64,000 nucleotides of DNA from Streptomyces venezuelae (GCF_008642295.1 NZ_CP029190.1:1860001-1924000); one strand, 5' to 3'; positions 8,567 through 17,334 are shown, counted from the first letter of the stretch. Notes: generated from the letters alone by a model not told the origin. Numbers and translations: made by a program.

Positions 8567-8659
8567 GAATGCCTCCTTCCGCACGCACCGTGCCGGATGC
8601 GACGGAACCTCTTCTCCAGTCTGGACCCGCGGCGCCCCCGGGGTCGAACCGTGCCGCGG

Positions 8660-9586
8660 TCAGACGGGAGCCACAGGCCGACGCTCGGGAAGGTGCACGG
8701 CCCGGGTAGCGCGCGCAGCGCGCCGGGAGCCCACGATCCGACAGCCGAGGTAGATCAGGAACGCGAGGGTCGTCACGTACGGGCTGATGGGAATGCTGCT
8801 GCCGAGGGCCAGCAGGATGCCACCCACCATGGCGACCAGCGCGATGACGACGCTCAGTACGGGAAGCAGCACCGGGGACGCGGTGACCCGCGCGGCGGCG
8901 GCCGCCGGGGTGACCAGCAGGGCCAGCACCAGCAGGGCTCCCACGATCTGCACGCACAGCGCCACCGCCAGCCCGAGGACCAGCATGAACGCCAACGACA
9001 GGGCCCGGACGGGCACCCCGCGCGCCTCGGCCACGTCCGGATCGGCGCTGGCGAAGGTCAGCGGCCGCCAGACCACCGCCAGGGCCGCCAGCACGACGAC
9101 GGACGTGCCGACCAGCCAGGCCATCTGCGGGGTGTCGACGGCGACGATCTGCCCGGTCAGGAGGCCGAACTTGTTCGCCGCCCGGCCCTTGTAGAGGGCC
9201 AGGCACAGCACACCCAGCCCCAGGCCGAACGGCATGATGATCCCGATCACGGAATTGCGGTCGCGGGCGCGAACCCCGAGCAGACCGATCGCGGCCGCCG
9301 CCAGCAGGGAGCCGACGATCGACCCGGCGACGATGTTGACACCGGCCAGCAGCGCCGCCGCCCCGCCGGCGAACGACAGCTCGCTGATGCCGTGCACCGC
9401 GAAGGGCATGTCCCGCATGATCACGAAGACCCCGGCCAGCCCTCCCACGAAGCCCACCAGGGCACCGGCCAGCAGCGAATTGTGGACCAGGGCCAGCAGG
9501 TCTCCGTAGTTGTCGAAGTTGAAGATCTGCTGCCAGATGCCGGGATCGTTGCCGTCGGCAGCGGCCCGGAGGGGCAGCGCGCTCAC
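8660..9586 (-). CDS. znuB: Zinc ABC transporter permease ZnuB
   Basis: A 308-residue ABC-3 family membrane protein with about eight hydrophobic helices and the family motif around VFVIMRDMPFAVHGISELSFAGGA. This permease class imports zinc or manganese with ZnuC and ZnuA. The GTG start (9584-9586) overlaps the znuC stop (GTGA). Third gene of the znuACB operon on the minus strand; the C-terminal 20 residues are Arg-rich, as is common in Streptomyces homologues. Confidence 0.9.
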   Translation of the reverse strand: MSALPLRAAADGNDPGIWQQIFNFDNYGDLLALVHNSLLAGALVGFVGGLAGVFVIMRDMPFAVHGISELSFAGGAAALLAGVNIVAGSIVGSLLAAAAIGLLGVRARDRNSVIGIIMPFGLGLGVLCLALYKGRAANKFGLLTGQIVAVDTPQMAWLVGTSVVVLAALAVVWRPLTFASADPDVAEARGVPVRALSLAFMLVLGLAVALCVQIVGALLVLALLVTPAAAAARVTASPVLLPVLSVVIALVAMVGGILLALGSSIPISPYVTTLAFLIYLGCRIVGSRRAARATRAVHLPERRPVAPV

Positions 9587-10458
9587 GGCTGCCCGCCCCC
9601 GTCCGGCCGGGCGGTGTGGTGGGCGGGGGCCGCATCGGGTGCCCCCACGACCACGAGGCGGCCCCGCACACGCACGACGTCCACCTGGGTCCCGTACAGC
9701 CGCGACAGGACGCCCGTGGTCATCACCTCCTCCGGCGGGCCGATCCGGAACCCGCCGGCGGCCAGGTAGAGCACCCGGTCCGCCGCTCCCAGGACCGGAT
9801 TGATCTCGTGGGTCACGAAGACCACGGTCGTGCCCGCGGCCCGGCGCCGCCGGTCCACGAGGTCGGTGACCGTGCGCTGGTGCTGCAGGTCGAGGGAGAG
9901 AAGCGGCTCGTCGCACAGCAGGATCCGCGGATCCGTGGCCAGCGCCTGCGCGATCCGCACCCGCTGCTGCTCGCCGCCCGACAGCCGTCCGACCGGGGTC
10001 GCGGCGTAGGGCAGCGCCCCGACGGCATCGAGGAGCTCGTCCACCCGGCGGCGGGCCGGTCCCGGGGCGAGCGACAGCCCCCAGCGGTGCCCGTCCAGGC
10101 CGAGCCGTACGAGGTCCCGCGCACGCAGCAGGGTGTGGGCGGGCAGTGCCTTCTGCTGGGGGACGTAGCCGATGAGCCCGCCGGCGCGGTGCGGCGGGCT
10201 CCCCAGGACCGACACCGATCCAGCGGTGAGCGGCTGCCGGCCCAGCAGCACGCGCAGCAGGCTGGTCTTGCCCGATCCGTTCGGGCCCAGCACGGCCAGG
10301 AACTCACCCGGGCGCACGTCGAGGTCCAGGTCCCGCCACAGGACACGGTCGCCGTACGCCAGCGTGGCGCCGCGCACGCTGATCACCGGCTGGGCGCCGC
10401 CTGCGCGGTCCGTGATCGCCGGGGAGGGCTGTGACACGACGGAGTCGGTGCGTTCCAT
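9583..10458 (-). CDS. znuC: Zinc ABC transporter ATP-binding protein ZnuC
   Basis: A 291-residue ABC ATPase with Walker A GPNGSGKTS, the ABC signature LSGGEQQRV, Walker B ILLCDEP and the switch histidine in VFVTHEINPVL. It energises import through ZnuB. The ATG (10456-10458) shares one base with the znuA stop (TGATG), and its stop overlaps the znuB start, so the three genes form one coupled operon. Residue content beyond the last ATPase motif (positions ~235-291) is a variable accessory tail. Confidence 0.92.
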   Translation of the reverse strand: MERTDSVVSQPSPAITDRAGGAQPVISVRGATLAYGDRVLWRDLDLDVRPGEFLAVLGPNGSGKTSLLRVLLGRQPLTAGSVSVLGSPPHRAGGLIGYVPQQKALPAHTLLRARDLVRLGLDGHRWGLSLAPGPARRRVDELLDAVGALPYAATPVGRLSGGEQQRVRIAQALATDPRILLCDEPLLSLDLQHQRTVTDLVDRRRRAAGTTVVFVTHEINPVLGAADRVLYLAAGGFRIGPPEEVMTTGVLSRLYGTQVDVVRVRGRLVVVGAPDAAPAHHTARPDGGGQP

Positions 10459-11366
10459 CACCGTTCCAGGGCTTGATCGAGGGCGGTGATGTTGTCCGAC
10501 ATCCAGCCGGTGTAGTCCTTGCCCTCCGGAAGGGTCTCCGTCACCGGCACCACGGGTACCCCGCTGTCCTCGGCGGCCTCCTTGACCTTCTCCGTCTGGG
10601 GTCCGCTGGTCTGCGCGTTGTAGACCAGCGCCTCGACCTGGTGCCGGGGGAACAGATCCAGCGTCTCGCGCAGCACCCTGGGCGGGACCTCGTCGCCTTC
10701 CTCGATGGCTTCGCTGAAGGCCGCAGGCGTCTTGTTCACCAGGCCGCAGGCCTCGGTCAGGTAGAGCGGGACGGGCTCGGTGACCGCCACGGGGGTGCCG
10801 GCGTGGCGAGCCTCGATCCGGTCCGCCCGCGCCTCGAGCTGCGCCAGCCTGCCCTTGAAGGTCTCCGCGTTCTTCCGGAAGACGCCGGCTTCGGCCGGTG
10901 ACACCTTGCCGAGCGCCTGGGCGATCTGGTCCGCGAGGCGGCCCATCGTCGGCAGGTCGTACCAGACGTGCTCGTTGAACTCCCCTGCGTCGTCGGGCGC
11001 CTTGCCCGAGACCTGGACTGCGTTGATCACCTCGGCCGAGGAGTTGTCCGAGCTGCGCAGCATGCGGCCGACGAACTCGTCGTAGCCGCCGCCGTTCTCG
11101 ATGACCACCTTGGCGCGGGAGAGGGCCAGCTGGTTGCGTGGGCCGGCCTCGTAGGAGTGCGGGTCCTGTGCCGGATCGCTGATGATCGACACGACGCCGA
11201 CACGCCCGCCACCGATCTGCCGGACGACGTCGCCGTACACGTTCGTCGAAGCGACGACCGGAATCGGTGCGGGCGTCGCGGATGAGGGTCCGCCCCACGT
11301 GCAAACCAACGCCAGCGACAGCCCGAGAACCACCGTCGGCGCGCGGGGCGACGCGCCATGACGCAT
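10458..11366 (-). CDS. znuA: Zinc-binding periplasmic/lipid-anchored protein ZnuA
   Basis: A 302-residue cluster A-I metal-binding protein with a cleavable signal (Arg-containing n-region, hydrophobic core to about residue 27). Likely metal ligands are the histidines in DPHSYEAGPRN and NEHVWYD; the third canonical histidine position reads TEPVPLYL, as in other actinobacterial members, and the usual His-rich loop is absent. A cysteine is present in ALVCTW but does not make a canonical lipobox. The ATG at 11364-11366 follows GGGAGGAC. It delivers zinc to ZnuBC. A weak Zur-like site lies 30-45 bases upstream. Confidence 0.88.
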   Translation of the reverse strand: MRHGASPRAPTVVLGLSLALVCTWGGPSSATPAPIPVVASTNVYGDVVRQIGGGRVGVVSIISDPAQDPHSYEAGPRNQLALSRAKVVIENGGGYDEFVGRMLRSSDNSSAEVINAVQVSGKAPDDAGEFNEHVWYDLPTMGRLADQIAQALGKVSPAEAGVFRKNAETFKGRLAQLEARADRIEARHAGTPVAVTEPVPLYLTEACGLVNKTPAAFSEAIEEGDEVPPRVLRETLDLFPRHQVEALVYNAQTSGPQTEKVKEAAEDSGVPVVPVTETLPEGKDYTGWMSDNITALDQALER

Positions 11367-11395
11367 ACCGTCCTCCCTGTGCGAGGGAAGCGAAA

Positions 11396-11410
11396 TGGCA
11401 ATCACTTGGA
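11396..11410. promoter_or_regulatory. Weak Zur-like site upstream of znuA
   Basis: TGGCAATCACTTGGA matches the remembered Zur consensus at 9 of 15 positions. The location, just upstream of znuA, is where a Zur operator is expected, but the match is poor and could be chance. Confidence 0.35.
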
Positions 11411-11479
11411 TTATCCCCCTGCGCCGCGGAGGTCTCCAGCGGACCGGCTGACGCCTCCGGGCGGTGCGCCCGGGTGCCG

Positions 11480-11716
11480 TCAGCGGCCGGCGTAGGGCAG
11501 CAGGGCCATCTCGCGGGCGTTCTTGATGGCGGTGGCGAGGGCCCGCTGCTGCTGGGCCGTGACGCGGGTGACGCGGCGGCTGCGGATCTTCCCGCGGTCG
11601 GAGATGTACTTCCGGAGGAGGTCGGTGTCCTTGTAGTCGATGTAGGTGATCCCGGCCGCGTCGAGCGGGTTGGGCCGGGGCTTGACGGGCTTGCGGATGT
11701 CGTGGCGTCGGGCCAT
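11480..11716 (-). CDS. rpsR2: Ribosomal protein bS18, alternative paralogue
   Basis: A 78-residue S18 ([38 protein letters not shown]...). There are no cysteines, so this is the zinc-independent (C-minus) paralogue that can replace the zinc-binding form in the small subunit during zinc starvation. The start has a GGAGAT site eight bases before the ATG. It is the last gene of the minus-strand group L33-L31-Mrf-like-S18, separated from the Mrf-like gene by a strong hairpin. Confidence 0.93.
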   Translation of the reverse strand: MARRHDIRKPVKPRPNPLDAAGITYIDYKDTDLLRKYISDRGKIRSRRVTRVTAQQQRALATAIKNAREMALLPYAGR

Positions 11717-11741
11717 GTCGGTATCTCCTTGCAGGAAGCTT

Positions 11742-11769
11742 CGGTCACGGTCGTGCCGGACCGTGACCG
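11742..11769. terminator. Perfect hairpin between the Mrf-like gene and rpsR2
   Basis: CGGTCACGGTC (11742-11752) pairs perfectly with GACCGTGACCG (11759-11769) around a six-base loop. There is no T run, so it may be a partial terminator, an RNA-processing/stability element, or a palindromic protein site that sets rpsR2 level relative to the upstream genes. Confidence 0.5.
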
Positions 11770-11787
11770 GGTCGTACAGGGTGGGTG

Positions 11788-12939
11788 TCAGGCGGCGTCG
11801 AGGAGGGAGTCGAAGGCGGCGGGCAGGTGTTTCCATGCCTCACGCCCCGCCGTGTACTCCGCGTCCGTCAGGAGGCAGGAGTCGAGGAGTCGTTCCAGCC
11901 CGTCGCGGTCGAGGCCGGGCGAGGTGAAGACGAGGTGCTGGCAGCAGTCGCCGTGGTCGGGGTGCCAGTCGAGCGCGGCTGCCGCACGGCGCATGGGCGG
12001 GACCATGTCCCAGGCCGCGTCCGGCAGCGACGCCAGCCACGGCCCGGCGCTCTCCACACACAGCGCACCGCCGGCCGCGTCCCAGGCGAGCAGCGTGTCC
12101 GGGCGGTCGGCGAGCCAGAACCGGCCCCGGCTGCGCGCGGCGGCACAGCACAGGTCCTCCAGCGCCTGGTAGAGGCGCTCGGGATGGAACGGCCTGCGGC
12201 GGTGCCACACGAGCGTGGTGACGCCGGCCTCGTCGGCGTCATGGGGCAGGAGGGCACACGCGGGGTGCTGGGCGGCTGCGGCGGCCTCGACGTCGAAGCC
12301 GGCGAACGCGGCCCGGGCGAGTTCGACGGAACCGGCCGGCACCCGCTGGGCGGTGGGATGGAGCTGAGCGAGGAGCGCGCGGTCTTCATCATCGGCCTCG
12401 TCGCTGTCGACGAGGGCGAGGACCGGCGCGTACTCCAGCTGACGAGCCCAGGTGTCCCCGATGGTCCGCTGGTCGGTGGGGGCCGCCGCGAGGCCTGCCT
12501 CGGCCAGGTCGTCGCCGTTGCCGAGACAGGGCAGGACGAGTGCGGGGTCCACGGCGGTGATCACGTTCGTCAGGACGAGCCGGTCCCCTCCGTGCCCGGC
12601 GATGACCTCGGCCATGGCCTTCGGCTCGACCGAGTCCCACAGCTCGACCACGGCGAGCCGGGTCAGGCCGCTGTCCGCCATGCGCTCCAGTTCCGGCACC
12701 AGGTCCTCGCGCAGTGCGCAGCACGCGCAGTCGTTGACCAGCGGTGTGTCACCGGTGGAGAGGGTGCCGGAGGCGTCGCGGATCACGCGGAGCACGGTGC
12801 CGTCGGGTGCCCCGGCCAGATCGTGGTGCAGCGCCACGCTTCCTTGCACGGACTGCAGAAGGCGTTCGACGACCTCCTTGCGCGCCTCGGTGTGCATCCC
12901 GGCGACGATCACGACGGGGAGCTGGTGGTCGCGCTCCAT
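11788..12939 (-). CDS. mrf: COG0523/CobW-like protein with degenerate P-loop, Mrf-like
   Basis: A 383-residue COG0523-type protein. The N-terminal Walker A is destroyed: residues 11-20 read [10 protein letters not shown] where GFLGAGKTT is expected, so canonical GTP binding is doubtful. The metal motif is kept ([10 protein letters not shown], cysteines 70, 72 and 73) and the C-terminal CobW_C domain is present ([20 protein letters not shown]). In mycobacteria a COG0523-like protein, Mrf, is encoded with the same alternative ribosomal proteins and recruits the hibernation factor Mpy when zinc is low; context and the CxCC motif suggest this gene is that counterpart. Its ATG shares one base with the L31 stop. 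Confidence 0.75.
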   Translation of the reverse strand: MERDHQLPVVIVAGMHTEARKEVVERLLQSVQGSVALHHDLAGAPDGTVLRVIRDASGTLSTGDTPLVNDCACCALREDLVPELERMADSGLTRLAVVELWDSVEPKAMAEVIAGHGGDRLVLTNVITAVDPALVLPCLGNGDDLAEAGLAAAPTDQRTIGDTWARQLEYAPVLALVDSDEADDEDRALLAQLHPTAQRVPAGSVELARAAFAGFDVEAAAAAQHPACALLPHDADEAGVTTLVWHRRRPFHPERLYQALEDLCCAAARSRGRFWLADRPDTLLAWDAAGGALCVESAGPWLASLPDAAWDMVPPMRRAAAALDWHPDHGDCCQHLVFTSPGLDRDGLERLLDSCLLTDAEYTAGREAWKHLPAAFDSLLDAA

Positions 12940-13184
12940 CAGCGGGTTCCGTAGCGGCGCTGGAACTTCTCGACGCGGCCGGCGGTGTCGAGGACGCGGG
13001 CGGTGCCCGTGTAGAAGGGGTGGCTCGCGGAGGAGATCTCCACGTCGACCACCGGGTAGGTGTTGCCGTCCTCCCAGTCGACGGTCTTGTCACTGGTCAT
13101 CGTGGAACGGGTCAGGAAAGCGGTGCCGGAGGCGGTGTCGCGGAAGACGACGGGCCCGTAGGCGGGGTGGATGCCGGGCTTCAC
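12939..13184 (-). CDS. rpmE2: Ribosomal protein bL31, type B
   Basis: An 81-residue type-B L31 ([28 protein letters not shown]...), lacking the zinc-binding cysteines of type A, with the usual [23 protein letters not shown] tail. It replaces zinc-bound L31 on the large subunit when zinc is scarce. The stop overlaps the start of the Mrf-like gene by one base. Confidence 0.93.
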   Translation of the reverse strand: MKPGIHPAYGPVVFRDTASGTAFLTRSTMTSDKTVDWEDGNTYPVVDVEISSASHPFYTGTARVLDTAGRVEKFQRRYGTR

Positions 13185-13223
13185 GGCAGGAACCTTTCGA
13201 CGGTGGGGCGGGGTTGCCGGGGG

Positions 13224-13388
13224 TCAGCGCTCTTCGCGGAAGTCGACGTGGCGGCCGACGACGGGGTCGTACTTGCGCAACACCAGCCGATCGGGATCGT
13301 TGCGGCGGTTCTTGCGGGTGACGTAGGTGAACCCAGTGCCCGCGGTGGAGCGGAGCTTGATGACCGGGCGGATCTCATTGCGTGCCAT
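13224..13388 (-). CDS. rpmG2: Ribosomal protein bL33, alternative paralogue
   Basis: A 54-residue L33 ([20 protein letters not shown], then [20 protein letters not shown], ending HVDFREER). It has no cysteines, so it is the zinc-free paralogue. The ATG at 13386-13388 lies 12 bases from the Zur box at 13401-13415, making it the first gene of the minus-strand group. The gene is short and easy to miss because the antisense frames are open. Confidence 0.92.
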   Translation of the reverse strand: MARNEIRPVIKLRSTAGTGFTYVTRKNRRNDPDRLVLRKYDPVVGRHVDFREER

Positions 13389-13400
13389 GACGCTACTATA

Positions 13401-13415
13401 TGGGAATGGTTTCCA
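13401..13415. promoter_or_regulatory. Zur box between divergent ribosomal-protein genes
   Basis: TGGGAATGGTTTCCA is a near-perfect palindrome (TGGgAAtggTTtCCA) with the layout of actinobacterial Zur operators (TGAAAATGATTTTCA type). It lies between rpmG2 (minus strand) and rpmB2 (plus strand), so one Zur dimer pair could repress both directions. Confidence 0.85.
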
Positions 13416-13452
13416 TTACCAACAAGCCCCCATCGAGGAAGGAGCAGGATCC

Positions 13453-13689
13453 ATGTCCGCCCACTGCCAACTGACCGGCGCCAAGCCGGGATTCGGCAAC
13501 AACATTTCCCACTCGCACCGGCGCACCTCGCGCCGCTTCGATCCGAACATCCAGCGCAAGCGCTACTGGCTGCCCAGCGAGGGGCGCCACGTCCGCCTGA
13601 CGCTGAGCGCCAAGGCGATCAAGACGGTGGACTCGATCGGCATCGAGGCCGCCGTGACCCGTATCCGCGCCCGGGGAGGCAAGGTCTGA
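13453..13689 (+). CDS. rpmB2: Ribosomal protein bL28, alternative paralogue
   Basis: A 78-residue L28 ([34 protein letters not shown]...). It keeps one cysteine (C5) but lacks the full zinc-ribbon set of the housekeeping form. A GGAAGGAGCAGG ribosome site precedes the ATG. First gene of the plus-strand Zur-controlled group; the stop shares a base with the rpsN2 start (TGATG). Confidence 0.92.
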   Translation: MSAHCQLTGAKPGFGNNISHSHRRTSRRFDPNIQRKRYWLPSEGRHVRLTLSAKAIKTVDSIGIEAAVTRIRARGGKV

Positions 13690-13994
13690 TGGCGAAGAAG
13701 AGCAAGATCGCGCAGAACGAGAAGCGCAAGGAGACCGTCGAGCGGTACGCCGCCCGACGGGCCGAGCTCAAGGAGGTCATCCGCCGCCCGTCCTCTACCG
13801 CGGCCGAGCGGGAGGCGGCCCTCACGGAGCTGCGTCGACAGCCGCGCAACGCCAGTGCCACGCGCGTCCGCAACCGCGACAGCGTGGACGGCCGCCCCCG
13901 CGGCTATCTGCGCAAGTTCGGGCTCTCCCGCGTACGGGCCCGACAGCAGGCGCACGCCGGCTTCCTGCCGGGAGTGACCAAGTCCTCCTGGTAG
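13689..13994 (+). CDS. rpsN2: Ribosomal protein uS14, long zinc-free form
   Basis: A 101-residue S14 ([29 protein letters not shown]..., ending [30 protein letters not shown]). The 101-residue length and absence of the CxxC pairs mark the long, zinc-independent class that substitutes for the 61-residue zinc-binding S14. Coupled to rpmB2 through a one-base overlap. Confidence 0.93.
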   Translation: MAKKSKIAQNEKRKETVERYAARRAELKEVIRRPSSTAAEREAALTELRRQPRNASATRVRNRDSVDGRPRGYLRKFGLSRVRARQQAHAGFLPGVTKSSW

Positions 13995-14008
13995 TCGCCA
14001 TCCACACC

Positions 14009-14068
14009 CGTACGCGTGCGACACCCCGACACGAGGGCAAGGAGCCCGGCGGGTGCCGCACGCGTACG
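14009..14068. repeat. Inverted repeat downstream of rpsN2
   Basis: CGTACGCGTGCG (14009-14020) and CGCACGCGTACG (14057-14068) are perfect 12-base complements separated by 36 bases, with extra partial pairing (CAC/GTG) inside. It starts 15 bases after the rpsN2 stop, so it may terminate transcription or protect the 3' end; the long spacer is atypical for a simple terminator. Confidence 0.5.
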
Positions 14069-14217
14069 CGTCGGGCATCGCCCCGTCACCAGTGGAACCG
14101 ATCCAAGGGCCACGGGAGGTGGAGCGGGCAGGCCGACCCCCCGTGCAGTCGGCAGAACGTCGGCACCCCTGAGACCTGCGGGGCACGGACCGCACCCGAG
14201 GGGCCCGCATTTGGTAA

Positions 14218-14232
14218 TGACATCCGTTTTCA
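14218..14232. promoter_or_regulatory. Zur-like box upstream of rpmF2
   Basis: TGACATCCGTTTTCA matches the Zur consensus at 10 of 15 positions, including both outer half-site ends (TGA and TTTTCA). It is 41 bases before the L32 start, suggesting a separate zinc-repressed promoter for rpmF2 and the downstream COG0523 GTPase. Confidence 0.6.
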
Positions 14233-14273
14233 CGTAGCCTTTCCGGGCAGCCCCTACACCGAGGAGTCCCACC

Positions 14274-14444
14274 ATGGCCGTCCCCAAGCGGAAGATGTCC
14301 CGCAGCAACACCCGCCACCGCCGCGCCCAGTGGAAGGCCACCACCCCGCAGCTGGTGCCCATCACCGTCGACGGCTCCGTCTACCAGGTACCGCAGCGCC
14401 TTGTGAAGGCCTACGAGCGCGGCCTCATCCACCCCGAAGGCTGA
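14274..14444 (+). CDS. rpmF2: Ribosomal protein bL32, alternative paralogue
   Basis: A 56-residue L32. The N-terminus ([23 protein letters not shown]) is standard, but the C-terminal zinc ribbon is replaced by a cysteine-free segment ([20 protein letters not shown]), so it is the zinc-free form. It follows the Zur-like box at 14218-14232 and is five bases from the downstream COG0523 start, implying co-expression. Confidence 0.92.
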   Translation: MAVPKRKMSRSNTRHRRAQWKATTPQLVPITVDGSVYQVPQRLVKAYERGLIHPEG

Positions 14445-14448
14445 TCCC

Positions 14449-15630
14449 GTGGCCCCGTTCGACCGCCTGCCGGTGACGGTTCTGTCCGGTTTCCTCGGCG
14501 CGGGAAAGACCACCCTGCTCAACCACGTGCTCAGCAACCGCGAGGGCCTCCGGGTCGCGGTGATCGTGAACGACATGAGCGAGGTCAACATCGACGCCGC
14601 GCTCGTGCGCGGTGGCGAGGCGGCGCTCTCGCGCACCGAGGAGCGGCTGGTCGAGATGACCAACGGGTGCATCTGCTGCACCCTGCGCGACGACCTGCTG
14701 GAGGAGGTCGACCGGCTCGCCCGCGAAGGCCGCTTCGACTACCTGCTCATCGAGTCCAGCGGCATCTCCGAGCCCATGCCGGTCGCCGCCACCTTCTCCT
14801 TCCCCCGGGACGACGGCGCCACCCTCGGCGACCTGGCCCGACTCGACACCATGGTCACCGTCGTCGACGCCTCGGACTTCCTGCGGGAACTCGCCGGCGG
14901 GGACGAACTCGCAGCACGCGGCCTCGACCAGTACGAGGACGACGAGCGGACCGTCAGCGATCTCCTCATGGACCAGGTCGAATTCGCGGACGTCATCGTC
15001 CTCAACAAGCTCGACCTGGTCGGGCCGGGCGACGCCGCACGGCTGCGCGCCACCCTCGCCCGGCTCAATCCCGAGGCCCGGATCGTGCCCGCCGTACGCG
15101 GCCACGTCGCACTCGAACAGGTCCTGGGCACCGGACTGTTCGACGTGGAGCGCGCCCAGCAGGCCCCGGGCTGGGTCAAGGAGCTCAACGGGGACCACGT
15201 CCCCGAAACCGAGGAGTACGGCATCTCCTCGCTGGTGTTCCGCGCCGATGCGGCCTTCCACCCCGGCAGGCTCTGGACGTTCGTCACCAAGGGCCTCGAC
15301 AGCGGCACCTTCGGCAGGATCCTGCGCTCCAAGGGGTTCTTCTGGCTCGCCAGCCGCCCCCGGGTGACCGGCCTGTGGTCCCAGGCCGGCGCGGTGGCCC
15401 GCTTCGAGCCCTCGGGGGCCCGCGGCCCGGACACCACCCAGGGCCAGGAGCTGGTCTTCATCGGCATCGGGCTGCGCACCGAGGCGCTCCGGGCGGCGCT
15501 CGAGGCCTGCCTGCTCACGCCTGACGAGCCGGTCCCGGCCGAGGACGAGTTCCCGGCGTGGGAGACGTACGGCATCGACGACGCCTGCGAGCACGAGCCC
15601 GCCGCCACACCTGTGACGGCGGCGGCCTGA
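14449..15630 (+). CDS. COG0523 zinc-chaperone GTPase (ZigA/YciC-like)
   Basis: A 393-residue CobW/COG0523 GTPase with intact Walker A (GFLGAGKTT, residues 14-22), the metal motif GCICCTLRD (cysteines 74, 76 and 77), Walker B/ESSG and NKLD base recognition, plus a C-terminal CobW_C domain ([18 protein letters not shown]). Zur-regulated members of this family insert zinc into client enzymes under starvation. It starts at GTG, five bases after rpmF2. In contrast to the Mrf-like paralogue at 11788-12939, all nucleotide-binding motifs are intact. The tail is acidic, with a single His. Confidence 0.9.
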   Translation: MAPFDRLPVTVLSGFLGAGKTTLLNHVLSNREGLRVAVIVNDMSEVNIDAALVRGGEAALSRTEERLVEMTNGCICCTLRDDLLEEVDRLAREGRFDYLLIESSGISEPMPVAATFSFPRDDGATLGDLARLDTMVTVVDASDFLRELAGGDELAARGLDQYEDDERTVSDLLMDQVEFADVIVLNKLDLVGPGDAARLRATLARLNPEARIVPAVRGHVALEQVLGTGLFDVERAQQAPGWVKELNGDHVPETEEYGISSLVFRADAAFHPGRLWTFVTKGLDSGTFGRILRSKGFFWLASRPRVTGLWSQAGAVARFEPSGARGPDTTQGQELVFIGIGLRTEALRAALEACLLTPDEPVPAEDEFPAWETYGIDDACEHEPAATPVTAAA

Positions 15631-15635
15631 GACTC

Positions 15636-15674
15636 GGGCTGGGCGGTGGTCGCAGCCACGGCACCGCCCAGCCC
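15636..15674. terminator. Terminator after the COG0523 GTPase gene
   Basis: GGGCTGGGCGGTG (15636-15648) pairs perfectly with CACCGCCCAGCCC (15662-15674), starting five bases after the stop codon. A 13-base GC-rich stem is a convincing end for the zinc-regulated plus-strand unit. Confidence 0.75.
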
Positions 15675-15841
15675 GGCCCCACCGGGGGCCACCGAACCAG
15701 AACCCGACTTCTTCCCGGTCGCCGCAAGGCCCTGCGGGTCAGACAGCTGCCGCCCCACGGCTGCCCGACACCTGCCCGGTACGCAACAGAGCGTGATGAC
15801 ATGAGGGAGACGGGCAAGCGCCCGGAAGGCCGCCCACGCCG

Positions 15842-16165
15842 CTGACCGCCGGCACCCTCCAGGCGATCCGCGAGCGGGTCGGCAAGCGTGATGTGTCCGC
15901 GTACCCGGAGAAGGCCGCGCGGCGACAAACCGAGCGGGACAATCTGGACGAGCTGATCGCCGACTTCGACAGGGCCCACGGCCCTGCCGACCCGGGTGCG
16001 GTGGCAGCCAAGCGGGCGAAGCCCACCGGCGGCGCCTCCGCCGATGCCGGGGCAGCCGCGTGGGCGGCTCGCTCATCCCGGACAGCGAGGGCCCGGCCAG
16101 GGCCGCGCAGCACGACCGGGAGGGCCGGCGCACCATCGTCAACGCCTCGGCGGAGAGGTACGGGC
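15842..16165 (+). pseudogene. Decayed toxin-antitoxin remnant (antitoxin then PIN-type toxin start)
   Basis: The frame through 15893 reads TLQAIRERVGKRDVSAYPEKA...LDELIADFDRAHGPADPGAVAAKRA, which resembles the C-terminal half of common Streptomyces type II antitoxins. A downstream frame from about 16060 reads IPDSEGPARAAQHDREGRR, resembling the first strand and helix of the partner PIN-domain toxin. Neither is complete: there is no convincing start, and both break into other frames. I read it as a dead pair; the family assignment is from memory of the motif. Confidence 0.45.
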
Positions 16166-16215
16166 TTGAGGCCGCCTTCCGGGTAGGAGCTCCGGCCGGG
16201 TCGGGCGGGCTGTGC

Positions 16216-17334
16216 TCAGTCGGACCGGGCGGGGGCTCGTAGTTCGACCCTGTACCCGCCTTGCGGGGTGGGTTCGGCGGTGAGGGTGCCGTGGAGCAGT
16301 TCGGCGCGCTCTTTCAGGCCGATGAGGCCGTGGCAGGCGCTGGGCAGGGCGACGGACGGGCGGGTGGGGGTGGTGTTGGTGACGGTGACGCCGAAGTGGT
16401 GCGCGTCGTGCCACAGGCGCACCTCGGAGCGGGCGCCGGGGGCGTGCTTGCGCACATTGGTGAGGGCTTCCTGGACCGTGCGGTAGACGGTGCGCTGGGC
16501 GGTGGTGCTGATGCCGACCGGAAGCTCTCCGGTCAGGGTGGTCTCGATGCCGCTGTTGGCGATGAGCTGCTGGAGGTCGGCGAGGGTGGGCTGGGGGGCG
16601 AGGGTCTCCTTGCCGCCGGAGGCCCGGAGCAGGGTGACCATGTGACGGAGCTCGTCGAGGGTGTCCACGCTCAGGGTGCGGATGGTGCGGGCGGCCTCGC
16701 GGGCGTCGGGGTCCTTGGCGGCGACCTGGAGGGCTCCGGCCTGTACGGCGATGAGGCTGACCTGGTGGGAGACGACGTCGTGCATCTCGCGGGCCAGCTG
16801 GGCCCGCTCGCGGGCGAGGACGGTCTCGGCGTGCAGGGCGCGCTCGTGTTCCCGGGCCTCCTCGACCTCGACGAGTTGGCGCGCCACGTCGCGTCTGGCC
16901 TGGACGAGTTGGCCGAACAGCACGGGCGCGAGGGCCGTGGCCAGCGTGTAGACGAACTGGACGAGCGTCCAGGTCCGGTCCTCGGCGAACGCGTCGGACA
17001 GCGGCCAGGTGAGGGTGCCTGCCGCCGCGTTCAGCAGGGCGCAGCCGGCCAGCAGCGGGCGGTTGCGGGTGGACGCGGCCAGTGTGTACAGGGCGGTGAT
17101 CGGCGGGACCGCCACGTCCATGAACAGGGTCATGGGCAGGGTCAGCAGGAAGACGGTCAGTGGAAGGCGCCTGCGCAGGAGCAGCGCTGCGCTGCCGAGG
17201 GCGACGCAGGACCACGCGAGGGGGGTGCCTTCGTCGTGGAGGTTGATCCAGGCGTCGAGCACGGCGAGCGCGACGAGGCCCGTGTCGACCGCCCACGCCG
17301 GGACCCGCCGCCACAGCGCCCGGCCCGTGCTCAT
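16216..17334 (-). CDS. NarL-type sensor histidine kinase
   Basis: A 372-residue HisKA_3 kinase: four or five N-terminal hydrophobic helices (residues ~15-145), a coiled-coil linker, the phosphoacceptor in AREMHDVVSHQVS (His185), and a HATPase domain with TVQEALTNVRKHAPGA (N box) and HGLIGLKERAELLHG (G box). The stimulus is unknown because the membrane region has no recognised sensor. The ATG overlaps the response-regulator stop (ATGA), so the two are co-translated. Confidence 0.9.
   Translation of the reverse strand: MSTGRALWRRVPAWAVDTGLVALAVLDAWINLHDEGTPLAWSCVALGSAALLLRRRLPLTVFLLTLPMTLFMDVAVPPITALYTLAASTRNRPLLAGCALLNAAAGTLTWPLSDAFAEDRTWTLVQFVYTLATALAPVLFGQLVQARRDVARQLVEVEEAREHERALHAETVLARERAQLAREMHDVVSHQVSLIAVQAGALQVAAKDPDAREAARTIRTLSVDTLDELRHMVTLLRASGGKETLAPQPTLADLQQLIANSGIETTLTGELPVGISTTAQRTVYRTVQEALTNVRKHAPGARSEVRLWHDAHHFGVTVTNTTPTRPSVALPSACHGLIGLKERAELLHGTLTAEPTPQGGYRVELRAPARSD

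Noticed and set aside
8567..8659. Zur box before the PacL-CtpC operon
   Set aside because: No stretch matches the consensus better than chance, so zinc repression of the exporter is not claimed.
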